Of a DNA stretch of 54,890 nt, positions 36,584 through 45,251 are shown piece after piece. Origin of the DNA: Pandoraea sp. (lineage in GTDB: Bacteria > Pseudomonadota > Gammaproteobacteria > Burkholderiales > Burkholderiaceae); assembly GCF_004297875.1 (NCBI RefSeq), contig NZ_SCSK01000060.1, positions 1 through 54,890 of the forward strand, read 5' to 3'. The notes under the pieces were generated by a model. It made no database searches. It was not told where the DNA came from and saw only the letters and a list, made by a program, of their open reading frames with translations. Position 1 is the stretch's first letter; every line of letters starts with the position of its first letter. The translations under genes were made by a program, and so were the position numbers.

Positions 36584-37336
36584 TCAGTGACGCAGTCGGC
36601 CGGCCAAATCATCCAGCAGAGGGACCGCGGCCAGCGCCAGCAGAATCGTCGCCAACGGTACCGTCACCACGAACCCCAAGTGCTTGAAGCCAAGCGCGCC
36701 GGACAGGCCGCCGATCATGAACATGCCGAGCAAGCCGGCCAGTAGCGCGAGCTTGGACCGGTTGGCCCAGACCTTGGGGGTGCCTGCATCGCGGTCGTGG
36801 ATGTTCCAATACAGCAGCTTACCCAATTCGATACCGATATCAGTGACGATTCCCGTGACATGCGTGGTGCGGATCTCGGCTTTCGAGATCTTGGTGATGA
36901 TGGCATTTTGCAGGCCCATCACGTAGCACAGCAGGAGCACCGTTATCGGCATGAACAGCAGGTGATGTCTCGCCAGATTGGCCCCAAGCAGGCCGAAGCA
37001 CAACAGCAGCGCCGCCTCGAGCGTCAGCGGCAGCGCATATTCGCTATGGGTGCGGCGCCGTCTTCCCCAATTGATCAGGATCGCCGAAGTTGCCGCACCG
37101 ATGATGAAGGCAAGCAGCGAGCCCAGTCCTGTGAACACCAAGCCGATCTCGCCCAGCGTCAGATTGTCGGCCAGCGACGAAACGATGCCCGACATATGCG
37201 AAGTGTATTGACCGACGGCCAGAAAGCCGCCGGCATTGGCTGCGCCGGCGACGAATGCGAGTGAATAGCCCAGGCGGCGGTTGGCCTGGTCGGTGCGGGC
37301 TGGATGGGTGAAACCGCGAAAATAGTCGATCGGCAT
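36584..37336 (-). CDS. YoaK family membrane protein (DUF1275)
   Basis: A 250-residue membrane protein with about six spans. Family motifs: LAFVAGAANAGGFLAVGQYTSHMSG at residue 27 on, GLQNAIITKISKAEIRTTHVTG and DIGIELGKLLYW. DUF1275 proteins have no settled function. Its upstream side is a 327-bp intergenic region. Confidence 0.85.
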   Translation of the reverse strand: MPIDYFRGFTHPARTDQANRRLGYSLAFVAGAANAGGFLAVGQYTSHMSGIVSSLADNLTLGEIGLVFTGLGSLLAFIIGAATSAILINWGRRRRTHSEYALPLTLEAALLLCFGLLGANLARHHLLFMPITVLLLCYVMGLQNAIITKISKAEIRTTHVTGIVTDIGIELGKLLYWNIHDRDAGTPKVWANRSKLALLAGLLGMFMIGGLSGALGFKHLGFVVTVPLATILLALAAVPLLDDLAGRLRH

Positions 37337-37663
37337 AGTGAAAAATGATCAGGGGGCTTGGCAGGCGACGTGCCAAGTTTGCACCAAAAAACCTCGCTTC
37401 GCGTGGCTTGGATCAAGAAAACGGCAGGCATGCGCCGCGCCCATGGTGGTGGCCCGGAGCACGGGGTATGGCGCATCGCGCAGCGGTGATGCCTTGCGCG
37501 TTTTATCTGGCCCTATTTTATTTATGCGGCGCTGCTTCCCCCGAAGGCTTGCTGGTAATACCACTGTACGGTTAACGGCAAACTCGTGGCATTCTTTAGC
37601 GGTGTATCAAAAAAATACACATGACGCATTTCAGTCGTCTACCACACCCTATGGAGCCATACC
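37337..37663. other. Intergenic region upstream of the FeeM-like gene
   Basis: A 327-bp stretch without a credible gene: the open frames here lack ribosome sites and coding-like composition. It must hold the divergent promoters for yoaK and the FeeM-like gene. The one clear element is the AT-rich palindrome at 37602-37620. TATTTTATTTAT near 37511-37522 may be part of a promoter, but no convincing -35/-10 pair was found. Confidence 0.5.
37602..37620. promoter_or_regulatory. Palindromic operator candidate before the FeeM-like gene
   Basis: GTGTAT (37602-37607), seven bases, ATACAC (37615-37620): a perfect dyad 43 bp upstream of the ATG. Position fits an operator over the promoter. The binding protein is unknown. 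Confidence 0.5.
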
Positions 37664-38455
37664 ATGCGCGATCAAATCATTTCCCATGCCAACAACATCA
37701 ACAATACTAACCATCACCTCGCCGCCATGCTGGCACCGGCTAGCCAGACCAAGGTTGAGCGGTTGCCGTTTACGGTGCGGATTGCCCGCAGCGAGCAGGA
37801 TATCGACAAGGCCGTGGCGATCCGCCATGCGGCCTACGCCCGGCATGTGCCGGATCTCGCCGCTGGTCTGAAAGAGCCCGAAGCCTATGATTTTGAAGAC
37901 GGCGCAATGATTCTGCTCGCGGAATCCAGGCTCGACGGGGCTCCGCTGGGGAGCATGCGGATCCAGACCAATCGCTTCCGCCCACTGGGTCTGGAGCAGT
38001 CAGTGCAGTTGCCGGAGCGCTTCAAGGGCTGCGTGCTGGCCGAGGCGACCCGCCTTGGCGTCTCGCCCGATCGCGTCGGCCGGCTGGTGAAAACCCTGCT
38101 GTTCAAGGCCTTCTATATGCATTGCCTGGATACCGGCATCGACTGGATGGTGATCACGGCCCGCTCGCCGCTCGACCGCCAATACGAGGCGCTGCTGTTC
38201 CAGGACGTGTTTCCGCAGCAGGGCTTCATTCCCATGAAGCACGTTGGTAATATTCCACATCGCGTCTTTTGCCATGAGATCGACACGGCAAAAGAACGCT
38301 GGGCGGAAGTCGAGCACCCTTTGTATGATCTATACTTCCGGACGCACCATCCGGATATCGATGTCGGGCACCAAAATCATCTGCCCGAGTTTCTGCAGGA
38401 TTTCGAGACACGCCATCGGGCCATGCCTCGTGTGGAGTTCTCGCTGGAGGCGTGA
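37664..38455 (+). CDS. FeeM-like N-acyl amino acid synthase (GNAT/autoinducer-synthase fold)
   Basis: A 263-residue protein of the GNAT/LuxI-like fold. After a disordered N-terminus the core starts VRIARSEQDIDKAVAIRHAAY, with LAESRLDGAPLGSMRIQTNR as central strands, CVLAEATRLGVSPDRVGR with the acidic Glu-Ala-x-Arg motif, LFKAFYMHCLDTGIDWMVIT, and a C-terminal substrate cap. This matches the FeeM catalytic core, which makes long-chain N-acyl amino acids from acyl-ACP. It lacks the LuxI signature, so it is not a classical AHL synthase. The GGDEF-EAL gene follows 101 bp downstream with a small hairpin (38507-38527) between. Product unknown. Confidence 0.72.
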   Translation: MRDQIISHANNINNTNHHLAAMLAPASQTKVERLPFTVRIARSEQDIDKAVAIRHAAYARHVPDLAAGLKEPEAYDFEDGAMILLAESRLDGAPLGSMRIQTNRFRPLGLEQSVQLPERFKGCVLAEATRLGVSPDRVGRLVKTLLFKAFYMHCLDTGIDWMVITARSPLDRQYEALLFQDVFPQQGFIPMKHVGNIPHRVFCHEIDTAKERWAEVEHPLYDLYFRTHHPDIDVGHQNHLPEFLQDFETRHRAMPRVEFSLEA

Positions 38456-38506
38456 TGGGTGATGCAGTACCGACAAGAATAGTCCGCGTTTGTTCGATGA
38501 AGGCCG

Positions 38507-38527
38507 CAGTGCCCCTCGCGGGGACTG
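38507..38527 (+). other. Hairpin between the FeeM-like and GGDEF-EAL genes
   Basis: CAGT-g-CCCC, loop TCGC, GGGG-ACTG, with ATTTTTG beginning 9 bases later. Could be a weak attenuator between the two genes. Confidence 0.4.
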
Positions 38528-38556
38528 TGGCCAACATTTTTGATTAGAGGATATGG

Positions 38557-41517
38557 ATGTCCGCGGACACGGGGGCAACGGGTAAGCGAGCTTCGGATCG
38601 ATTCATCGAATCGTTGCTTTACGCATTGTCGGTGTACCTTGCGCCGATCGGGATTGCTGCGATCACAGTTGTCGCGCTATTCCTTTGGCACTCGCAATAT
38701 CCGCTGCTCGAGGGTACTCCCCTCGACGTTCATGCGCTCGTTGCTGATTCAAGCACATCGGAGCCGACGCCTGCGTTGTTGACGCAACTGGACGCCGCGC
38801 CGGCCAAACCCTTCCACCGTACTCATCTATCCACGGCGCCGGTCTGGTTCACCGTCGCGGTGCCCGTGCGCTTCGGCGCTCGCTCGGTGGTCGAATTTCC
38901 TTCCCGCCATGCCGTCGATATCGCCTGTTGGGACGCCAATACGATGCAGTTGCTTGGGCGTGCCGACAGAGGCGGGGCAAGTGGTGCGTTCATGCTTGCC
39001 AGAGCCGGTTTCGCACTGACCGGCGCTCATCTCGACGGCCAGCGCCTATTGTGCCGCGGGGACTTCGCCGGCCCGGCGCGCTTGACGGTGAGGTATTGGA
39101 ATAGCGAGTCATTCGATTCGGCAACCCAGGCATTCGATCGCGATTCAGGTTTGCTCGACGGCGGGCTGGGCATCCTGGCGCTGTTCGTTCTGCTCACGGC
39201 GTTGATCAATCGCGAGTGGATTTACATCGTCTTCTCGGCCTGGCTGGTTGCCAACCTCCGGTTGGCGGCGCTTTCGACCGGATGGGACGCCCAATGGCTG
39301 GGTCAGGAAATCCCGGTGCACTGGTTGCTGTTCGCCAGAAAGCTCAATATCTCCGCCTACTACATGTTGACGGTGACTTTGTTCGGCTGGCTGTTCAGCG
39401 ACGACCTCAAGCGGGTCGGCCATCGTTGGCTGCTGCGCTGGAACCAATGGACCTGCCTGCCGATGCTGGCGATGGTCGCATTGCCGTATGGCTGGTACCT
39501 GCCGGGCATGTGGGCGATGACCGGTATTGCCGGCAGCATTATTGTCTTCTACCTGTGCCGCATTTTGTTCGTGACACGCTCCAAGGTGGCGGTCTGGTTC
39601 AGCGTCTCGCTCATTATTGCGATGTTCTCCGGATTCAGCGAGGTCGTGGCGGCCTGGCTTGGATTCAAGGGCTTGCTGGTATACGTGAACAGCGTTACGG
39701 CAGCGCTTTTCTCGAGCCTGATGGCAGCCTTGGCGATTTCGCAGCAGATGCGCGACGAGCGGCTCGAGCGCCGGCGCGCGCAGGCCGAACTCAGCAAGAC
39801 CTATAACGAGCTGCCGATCGGACTGTTCACGCTGGACGCCAACGGCGTGCTGCTGCGCGGCAACCCGACGCTCAAGGCCATGCTGGGGCGTGAAGTGTCA
39901 TGGGCGCGGCATACCTGGGCCGACTATTTCGGGCCGGCCTCCTGGACTGCGCTGAGCCAGCGCGTTGCCGCCGGCGCGACCGCTGAAATGGAGATCGAAA
40001 GCGTCGACGCGCGGCATGCCGACATGTGGTTCATGGTGCGAGCCAAGCTGGCGGGCGCGCATATCGAGGGTTCGTTGCAGGACATTACCGAGCGCGTCCA
40101 TGCCACTGAACGGTTGAGTTTTCTGGCCGACCACGATCCGCTCACCGGCGTGCTGAACCGGCGCGGCATCGAAAAGCGGCTCGATTTCGGGGTGGCCCAG
40201 GTCGCGAAAGGGCGCAGCCTGTCAGTTGGCTATCTCGACCTTGATCGCTTCAAGCTCATCAACGATCTTTATGGTCACGGCACCGGCGATGAGGTACTGC
40301 GCCAGATATGCCTCAGGGTTCAGCCCCATCTCGACGACAACGATGTGCTCGGTCGGATCGGCGGCGACGAATTCGTGCTGATTTTCATGGATAAGCCGGT
40401 CGACGCGGTGGCGGCATCGTGCCAGCAGATGATCGACGCGATCCAGACCATGCCGTTCATCATCGCGGACAAGGCGTTCCGGGTCGGCTGCTGTGTCGGG
40501 CTGGTCGAAGTCACCGATCGAATGGGGGTTGCCGAGACGATCTCCAGCGCGGACCGGGCTTGCCAGGAAGCGAAGCAGGGCAGCGCCGATCTGGCGATAT
40601 GCGAGAAGGATTCGCCGGTCTTCCACCAGCTCGAGGAGGAAATGCGGATCCTCAAGAGCTTTGGCCTGGACTCGGCGCCCGACCGGCTGTTCCTGGTGAT
40701 GCAGCCGTTGATGTCGCTGCGCGCGCCGTTCGCCTCCCTGAATTTCGAGGTGCTGCTCAGAATGCATGGCGAGAACAATACGGTCGAGCCGGCCTGGAAG
40801 GTGATTTCCACTGCCGAGAAAAATGGCCGTATCGCCATCATTGACCGGTGGGTCCTGGTGCATGTGCTCGAATGGATCGAAAAGCATGCCGACGCGCTTG
40901 ACCGAACTCAGTTCGTTTCGGTGAATCTGAGCGGCGGCTCGCTAAACAACGAGCGCTTTATCGAGGACGCGTTCTCGATCATGGCGCAATATCCGCGTGC
41001 GGTGCACCGGCTTTGCCTGGAGATCACCGAAAGCGTGGCGGTGCGCGATATCAAGAACACCCTGCGCTTTATCGAGCGTGCCCGGGACCTCGGCGCGAAG
41101 ATCGCACTGGACGATTTTGGCGTCGGCTATACGTCGTTTGCCTACCTGAGCAGTCTGTCGGCCGATTTGCTGAAAATCGATGGCTCGCTGGTCACGCAGG
41201 CGATCGCCCATCCGGCGAATCTGTCGATCATCGAAGCGATTGCCGGGCTATCGCACAACCTGGGCATGACCAGTGTCGCGGAATGGGTCGATAACCTCGA
41301 TACTGTCAAGGCCATGGCCGAAGTCGGAATCGATTATATCCAGGGCTTCTGCATCGCCCGGCCGCAGTTACCCGGTGCGATCCTGGGCGCTCGCTCGGCG
41401 GCGGACTTCATTCAGGATCCGGCGATTGAAGCGTATGTAAAAACCGTCCTGGCCGGTACCGAAACCGGCGACCTCTGGGACAGCGCGGGGATATTAGCGC
41501 GGCGAGGGTTTCACTGA
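38557..41517 (+). CDS. Membrane c-di-GMP enzyme: 7TM sensor, PAS, GGDEF and EAL domains
   Basis: A 986-residue protein. One span near 22-42, a periplasmic region of about 150 residues, then about seven spans (195-400) as in 7TMR-DISM receptors. A PAS-like domain follows (about 410-520), then GGDEF (530-690, motif intact at 602-606 in RIGGDEFVLIF) and EAL (710-960). The EAL signature is EVL (E731), but the other catalytic positions are kept: VNLSG, LEITES, LDDFGVGYTS, LLKIDGSLV, AEWV and IQGF. Both synthesis and hydrolysis of c-di-GMP are possible. AGAGG precedes the ATG. It may sense a periplasmic or membrane signal made by the upstream FeeM-like enzyme; inference. Confidence 0.9.
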   Translation: MSADTGATGKRASDRFIESLLYALSVYLAPIGIAAITVVALFLWHSQYPLLEGTPLDVHALVADSSTSEPTPALLTQLDAAPAKPFHRTHLSTAPVWFTVAVPVRFGARSVVEFPSRHAVDIACWDANTMQLLGRADRGGASGAFMLARAGFALTGAHLDGQRLLCRGDFAGPARLTVRYWNSESFDSATQAFDRDSGLLDGGLGILALFVLLTALINREWIYIVFSAWLVANLRLAALSTGWDAQWLGQEIPVHWLLFARKLNISAYYMLTVTLFGWLFSDDLKRVGHRWLLRWNQWTCLPMLAMVALPYGWYLPGMWAMTGIAGSIIVFYLCRILFVTRSKVAVWFSVSLIIAMFSGFSEVVAAWLGFKGLLVYVNSVTAALFSSLMAALAISQQMRDERLERRRAQAELSKTYNELPIGLFTLDANGVLLRGNPTLKAMLGREVSWARHTWADYFGPASWTALSQRVAAGATAEMEIESVDARHADMWFMVRAKLAGAHIEGSLQDITERVHATERLSFLADHDPLTGVLNRRGIEKRLDFGVAQVAKGRSLSVGYLDLDRFKLINDLYGHGTGDEVLRQICLRVQPHLDDNDVLGRIGGDEFVLIFMDKPVDAVAASCQQMIDAIQTMPFIIADKAFRVGCCVGLVEVTDRMGVAETISSADRACQEAKQGSADLAICEKDSPVFHQLEEEMRILKSFGLDSAPDRLFLVMQPLMSLRAPFASLNFEVLLRMHGENNTVEPAWKVISTAEKNGRIAIIDRWVLVHVLEWIEKHADALDRTQFVSVNLSGGSLNNERFIEDAFSIMAQYPRAVHRLCLEITESVAVRDIKNTLRFIERARDLGAKIALDDFGVGYTSFAYLSSLSADLLKIDGSLVTQAIAHPANLSIIEAIAGLSHNLGMTSVAEWVDNLDTVKAMAEVGIDYIQGFCIARPQLPGAILGARSAADFIQDPAIEAYVKTVLAGTETGDLWDSAGILARRGFH

Positions 41518-41533
41518 GACCGGGCGGCTCGCT

Positions 41534-41758
41534 TCAGACCGCACGGGCGCAATCGTGAATGAGCGCTCGCAGCATGTCTTCGACGGTCGCCCCGCGGATG
41601 TCCTCGTCGTCGTCACGCTCCTCGGCCAACGCGGCAAGCGCATCATTCAACGTCAACCGGCTGCGCTCCCGCCCGTGTTCCTTGAATATAACGATGCCGG
41701 TGCGCTCGAGCTGCGCTGAAAAATCGCGCGTGCCGACCGTTTCTGAGATTTCGATCAT
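41534..41758 (-). CDS. Small acidic protein, unknown
   Basis: A 74-residue protein (MIEISETVGTRDFSAQLERT...), with a GGAGG ribosome site 9 bases before the ATG. It is Asp/Glu-rich in the middle (AEERDDDEDIRG) and predicted mainly helical, with no signal peptide or membrane span. I recognise no family. It lies between the GGDEF-EAL gene (convergent) and the Lrp-type regulator gene. Confidence 0.55.
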   Translation of the reverse strand: MIEISETVGTRDFSAQLERTGIVIFKEHGRERSRLTLNDALAALAEERDDDEDIRGATVEDMLRALIHDCARAV

Positions 41759-41855
41759 CGCTGGCCTCCAGCATCTCTGACTTATTCATTCAGTCTAGTA
41801 CACCGGTGGCCGATGATCGTGCGTCACGGCCTCGCATGTTGCCGGACTGGAAGGC

Positions 41856-42380
41856 TCAGCGCCAGTCCGTCGAGTCGTCACCTGAGTCGATCGTCAGCCC
41901 CGACGACGGCAACGGCAGCGCAGTCTTGTAGCGCACCTGCTTGAGAGCGAAGCTGGAGCGGATATTCGAGACGCCCGGGATGGTCGTCAGACGCTCCAGG
42001 ATGAAGCGCTCGAGCGCCTTGATATCGGGCATGACCACGCGCAGCAGATAGTCCGCATCGCCCGACATCAGGTAGCACTCCATCACCTCCGGCCTTTGTG
42101 CGATGGCCTGCTCGAAGCGTTGCAGCGCGTCTTCGACCTGCTTCTCGAGGCTCACCTGGATAAAAACGTTGATTCTCAAGCCCAGCGGCTCGGGATTGAG
42201 CAAGGTTACCTGTTGCTTGATCAGGCCGAGGTTCTCCAGCGCGCGTACGCGATTGAAGCATGGTGTCGGCGAGAGATTGACCGCGCGCGCCAGTTCGGCA
42301 TTGGTGATGCGTGCGTTTTGCTGGAGTTCGCTGAGAATGCCGATATCGATTCGATCGAGCCGTTTGGGCGATGAAGTCAT
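41856..42380 (-). CDS. Lrp/AsnC family regulator (MdeR-like position)
   Basis: A 174-residue protein: N-terminal helix-turn-helix ([42 protein letters not shown]) and C-terminal RAM/AsnC ligand domain ([38 protein letters not shown]). Its divergent neighbour is an E1 2-oxoacid dehydrogenase, the same pairing as mdeR-mdeB in Pseudomonas methionine catabolism, though no methionine gamma-lyase lies here. Probably an amino-acid-responsive activator or repressor of that gene. Confidence 0.88.
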   Translation of the reverse strand: MTSSPKRLDRIDIGILSELQQNARITNAELARAVNLSPTPCFNRVRALENLGLIKQQVTLLNPEPLGLRINVFIQVSLEKQVEDALQRFEQAIAQRPEVMECYLMSGDADYLLRVVMPDIKALERFILERLTTIPGVSNIRSSFALKQVRYKTALPLPSSGLTIDSGDDSTDWR

Positions 42381-42395
42381 TGGATAAATATTCCA

Positions 42396-42427
42396 TAGAA
42401 TTTTATTTTGCAGTATAAATATACTGC
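42396..42427. promoter_or_regulatory. Lrp-type site plus adjoining 18-bp palindrome
   Basis: TAGAATTTTATTTTG (42396-42410) matches the E. coli Lrp consensus YAGHAWATTWTDCTR at 13 of 15 positions. It abuts the dyad GCAGTATA-AA-TATACTGC (42410-42427), which has perfect 8-bp arms. Both lie in the 150-bp AT-rich gap between the Lrp-family gene and the E1 gene, so they are the likely binding region of that regulator. Confidence 0.6.
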
Positions 42428-42530
42428 CTAAGGCCCTGAAAATCAGTAAATGAGAGAAATATTTTTCCCTGGGATGATTAAAATATATCTCTTAACTTAG
42501 CTCTGACACTTCCTTCGGGGGAGTTCTGCC

Positions 42531-45251
42531 ATGACGAATTTAGCCAGCGGTAGCGAGCAGATACGCGCGCTCGCCACCGAGAGGGAAGACAGCGATCCCG
42601 CAGAGACGGCCGAATGGCTCGAAGCGCTCGACGCGGTGGTCGCGCACGTGGGCAAAAGCCGCGCGCAGTACCTGTTCGATCGGCTGGCGGAGCATGCGTT
42701 GTCGCTCGGTGTCGAATCGGCGCGCGCGCGCATCACGCCCTATGTCAACACGATCGGACTCGATGAGCAGCCGCCTTATCCGGGCAATCTCGAGCTCGAG
42801 GAGCGGCTGGGGGCGGCGCTGCGCTGGAATGCGCTGGCCATGGTGGTGCGCGCCAATCAGGCCTATGGCGAGCTCGGCGGCCATATCGCGAGCTATGCGT
42901 CGGCCGCCGATCTGTTCGAGGTGGGGTTCAATCATTTTTTTCGGGCCGCTGCAGCGGGCGTCGCCGAGAGCGCAGGCGGCGATCTCGTCTATTTTCAGCC
43001 GCATTCGTCGCCGGGCGTCTACGCCCGGGCCTACCTCGAGGGGTTTCTGAGCGAGGAGCATTTGCAGCACTACCGGCGCGAAATTTCCGGACCCGGGCTG
43101 TGCTCCTATCCGCATCCGTGGCTGATGCCCGACTTTTGGCAATTTCCGACCGGCTCCATGGGCATCGGTCCGATCAACTCGATCTATCAGGCGCGCTTCA
43201 TGCGGTACTTGCAGAACCGTGGCCTGGCGCACACCGAAGGTCGCAAGGTCTGGGGATTTTTCGGCGACGGCGAGATGGACGAGCCAGAGTCGATTGGCGC
43301 GTTGTCGCTGGCCGCGCGTGAAGGGCTCGACAATCTGGTGTTCGTGATCAACTGCAATCTGCAGCGACTCGATGGTCCGGTGCGCAGCAACGGGCGCATT
43401 ATCGACGAGCTCGAAGCGCAATTTACCGGCGCCGGCTGGCATGTGATCAAGGTAGTGTGGGGCTCGGACTGGGACGCGCTGTTCGCGCGCGATCGCACCG
43501 GCGCGCTGGCGCGCGCCTTCGCGCAGACCGTCGACGGCCAGTTCCAGACCTTTTCGGCTAACGACGGCGCTTATAACCGCGAGCGCTTTTTCGGGCAAAA
43601 TCCCGAGCTTGCGGCGCTTGCCGCCCAATTGAGCGACGAGGAGATCAACCGCTTGCGGCGCGGCGGTCACGATACGCGCAAGCTGTATGCCGCGTATGCG
43701 AAGGCGCTGTCGTGCCGCGGCCAGCCGACGGTGATTCTTGCCAAGACCATGAAAGGTTTTGGCATGGGCGTGACGGGCCAGGGCCGCATGACGACGCACC
43801 AGCAGAAGAAGCTGGGCTTTGACGATCTGAAGGCGTTTCGCGATCGTTTCCGTCTGCCGCTGTCCGACGAGGATGTCGAACAAGTGAAGTTTTACAGGCC
43901 AGCGGACGATAGCCCGGAGATGCAATACCTGCATGCCCGGCGGGAGGCCCTCGGCGGGTATCTGCCCAGACGACGCACAACGGCCTCGCAGGGCCTGTCC
44001 GTGCCTCCGATGCAGGCCTGGGGGCAATTCGCGCTACACGCCGGCGGCAAGGCGATGTCGACTACGATGGCGCTGGTGCGCATGCTCGGCGCGCTGCTCA
44101 AGGACCACGCGCTGGGCCCGCGGGTGGTGCCTATCGTCGCGGACGAGGCGCGCACGTTCGGCATGGCCAGCCTGTTCCGGCAGGTCGGGATCTATTCGCC
44201 GCTCGGCCAACTGTACGAGCCGGAGGATCTCGGCTCGATTCTCTATTACCGGGAGGACACGAGCGGCCAGATTCTTGAGGAAGGCATTTCGGAGGCGGGC
44301 GCCGTGTCCTCGTGGATCGCTGCGGCCACCTCATACAGCGTGCACGATCTGCCGATGCTCCCGTTCTACATTTATTACTCGATGTTCGGGTTTCAGCGCA
44401 TCGGCGACATCATTTGGGCCGCGGCCGATCAGCGTGCGCGCGGCTTTCTGATCGGCGCGACGGCCGGCAAAACGACGCTCGGCGGCGAGGGCTTGCAGCA
44501 TCAGGACGGCAGCAGCCATCTGGTCGCCTCGACGATCCCGAATTGCCGCGCGTATGACCCCGCCTTTGCTTACGATGTCGCGGCGATCGTCGACGAAGGG
44601 ATGCGCGAGATGGTGGAGCGCCAGCACGACGTGTTCTATTACGTCACGGTGATGAACGAGAACACTGTCCAGCCGTCAGCCCCGGAAGGGGATTTCCAGG
44701 CAATCCGCGAGGGCATTCTCAAGGGCATTTACCGGCTGCCGTCGGCGTCGAGCGAAGCGGCGCGCGTGCAATTGCTCGGCGCCGGGGCAATTCTTGGCGA
44801 AGTGCTCATCGCACGACAGATGCTGATGGACGACTGGGGCATCGAAGCCGCCGTCTGGAGCGTGACCAGCTTCACCGAGTTGCAGCGCGACGGCATGGCC
44901 GCCGAGCGCCTGGCGCGTCTGGGCGAGCCGGCGCCAGCGCCGTATGCGAGCCAGGTGCTGGTCGCTTCGGCCGGCCCGGTGATCGCCGCCACGGATTATG
45001 TGCGGGCCGTGCCCGAGCTGATTCGCGCGTATGTGCCACGCCGCTACGTGACGCTGGGCACCGATGGCTTCGGTCGCAGCGATACGCGCGAGGCGTTGCG
45101 CCGGTTCTTCGAGGTCGACCGCGCATCGATCGTGATTGCCGCGCTAAAGGCGCTCGCCGACGACGGCGAAATCGACGCCGATGTCGTCGTCAGCGCGCGT
45201 GAGCGTTACGGCAAAAACAAACCGGTGCAAGCCGGCTCATGGCAACGGTAG
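42531..45251 (+). CDS. Homodimeric 2-oxoacid dehydrogenase E1 (AceE/MdeB-like), orphan copy
   Basis: A 906-residue thiamine-diphosphate enzyme of the AceE type. It has the N-terminal E2-binding region, the ThDP motif FFGDGEMDEPES (Gly245 on) ending at VFVINCNLQRLDGPV, the FPTGSMGIGPINSIYQARF segment, and the transketolase-like middle (VVPIVADEARTFGM, QILEEGISEAGAVSSW) and C-terminal domains. It stands alone: no E2 (aceF) or E3 (lpd) gene is next to it. Divergence from an Lrp-type gene suggests an MdeB-like role, oxidising 2-oxobutyrate or another amino-acid-derived 2-oxoacid with a borrowed E2/E3. GGGGGAG precedes the ATG. The 3' end overlaps the opposing lysR gene by 15 bp. Confidence 0.9.
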   Translation: MTNLASGSEQIRALATEREDSDPAETAEWLEALDAVVAHVGKSRAQYLFDRLAEHALSLGVESARARITPYVNTIGLDEQPPYPGNLELEERLGAALRWNALAMVVRANQAYGELGGHIASYASAADLFEVGFNHFFRAAAAGVAESAGGDLVYFQPHSSPGVYARAYLEGFLSEEHLQHYRREISGPGLCSYPHPWLMPDFWQFPTGSMGIGPINSIYQARFMRYLQNRGLAHTEGRKVWGFFGDGEMDEPESIGALSLAAREGLDNLVFVINCNLQRLDGPVRSNGRIIDELEAQFTGAGWHVIKVVWGSDWDALFARDRTGALARAFAQTVDGQFQTFSANDGAYNRERFFGQNPELAALAAQLSDEEINRLRRGGHDTRKLYAAYAKALSCRGQPTVILAKTMKGFGMGVTGQGRMTTHQQKKLGFDDLKAFRDRFRLPLSDEDVEQVKFYRPADDSPEMQYLHARREALGGYLPRRRTTASQGLSVPPMQAWGQFALHAGGKAMSTTMALVRMLGALLKDHALGPRVVPIVADEARTFGMASLFRQVGIYSPLGQLYEPEDLGSILYYREDTSGQILEEGISEAGAVSSWIAAATSYSVHDLPMLPFYIYYSMFGFQRIGDIIWAAADQRARGFLIGATAGKTTLGGEGLQHQDGSSHLVASTIPNCRAYDPAFAYDVAAIVDEGMREMVERQHDVFYYVTVMNENTVQPSAPEGDFQAIREGILKGIYRLPSASSEAARVQLLGAGAILGEVLIARQMLMDDWGIEAAVWSVTSFTELQRDGMAAERLARLGEPAPAPYASQVLVASAGPVIAATDYVRAVPELIRAYVPRRYVTLGTDGFGRSDTREALRRFFEVDRASIVIAALKALADDGEIDADVVVSARERYGKNKPVQAGSWQR

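Noticed and set aside
37590..37602. TGGCATTCTTTAGC as a sigma-54 promoter before the FeeM-like gene
   Set aside because: The GG-to-GC spacing is one base short and the -12 element lacks TTGC.
37338..37871. Rightward open frame covering the intergenic region and the start of the FeeM-like gene
   Set aside because: Out of frame with the FeeM-like gene, no ribosome site, odd composition; its second half is a shadow of that gene.
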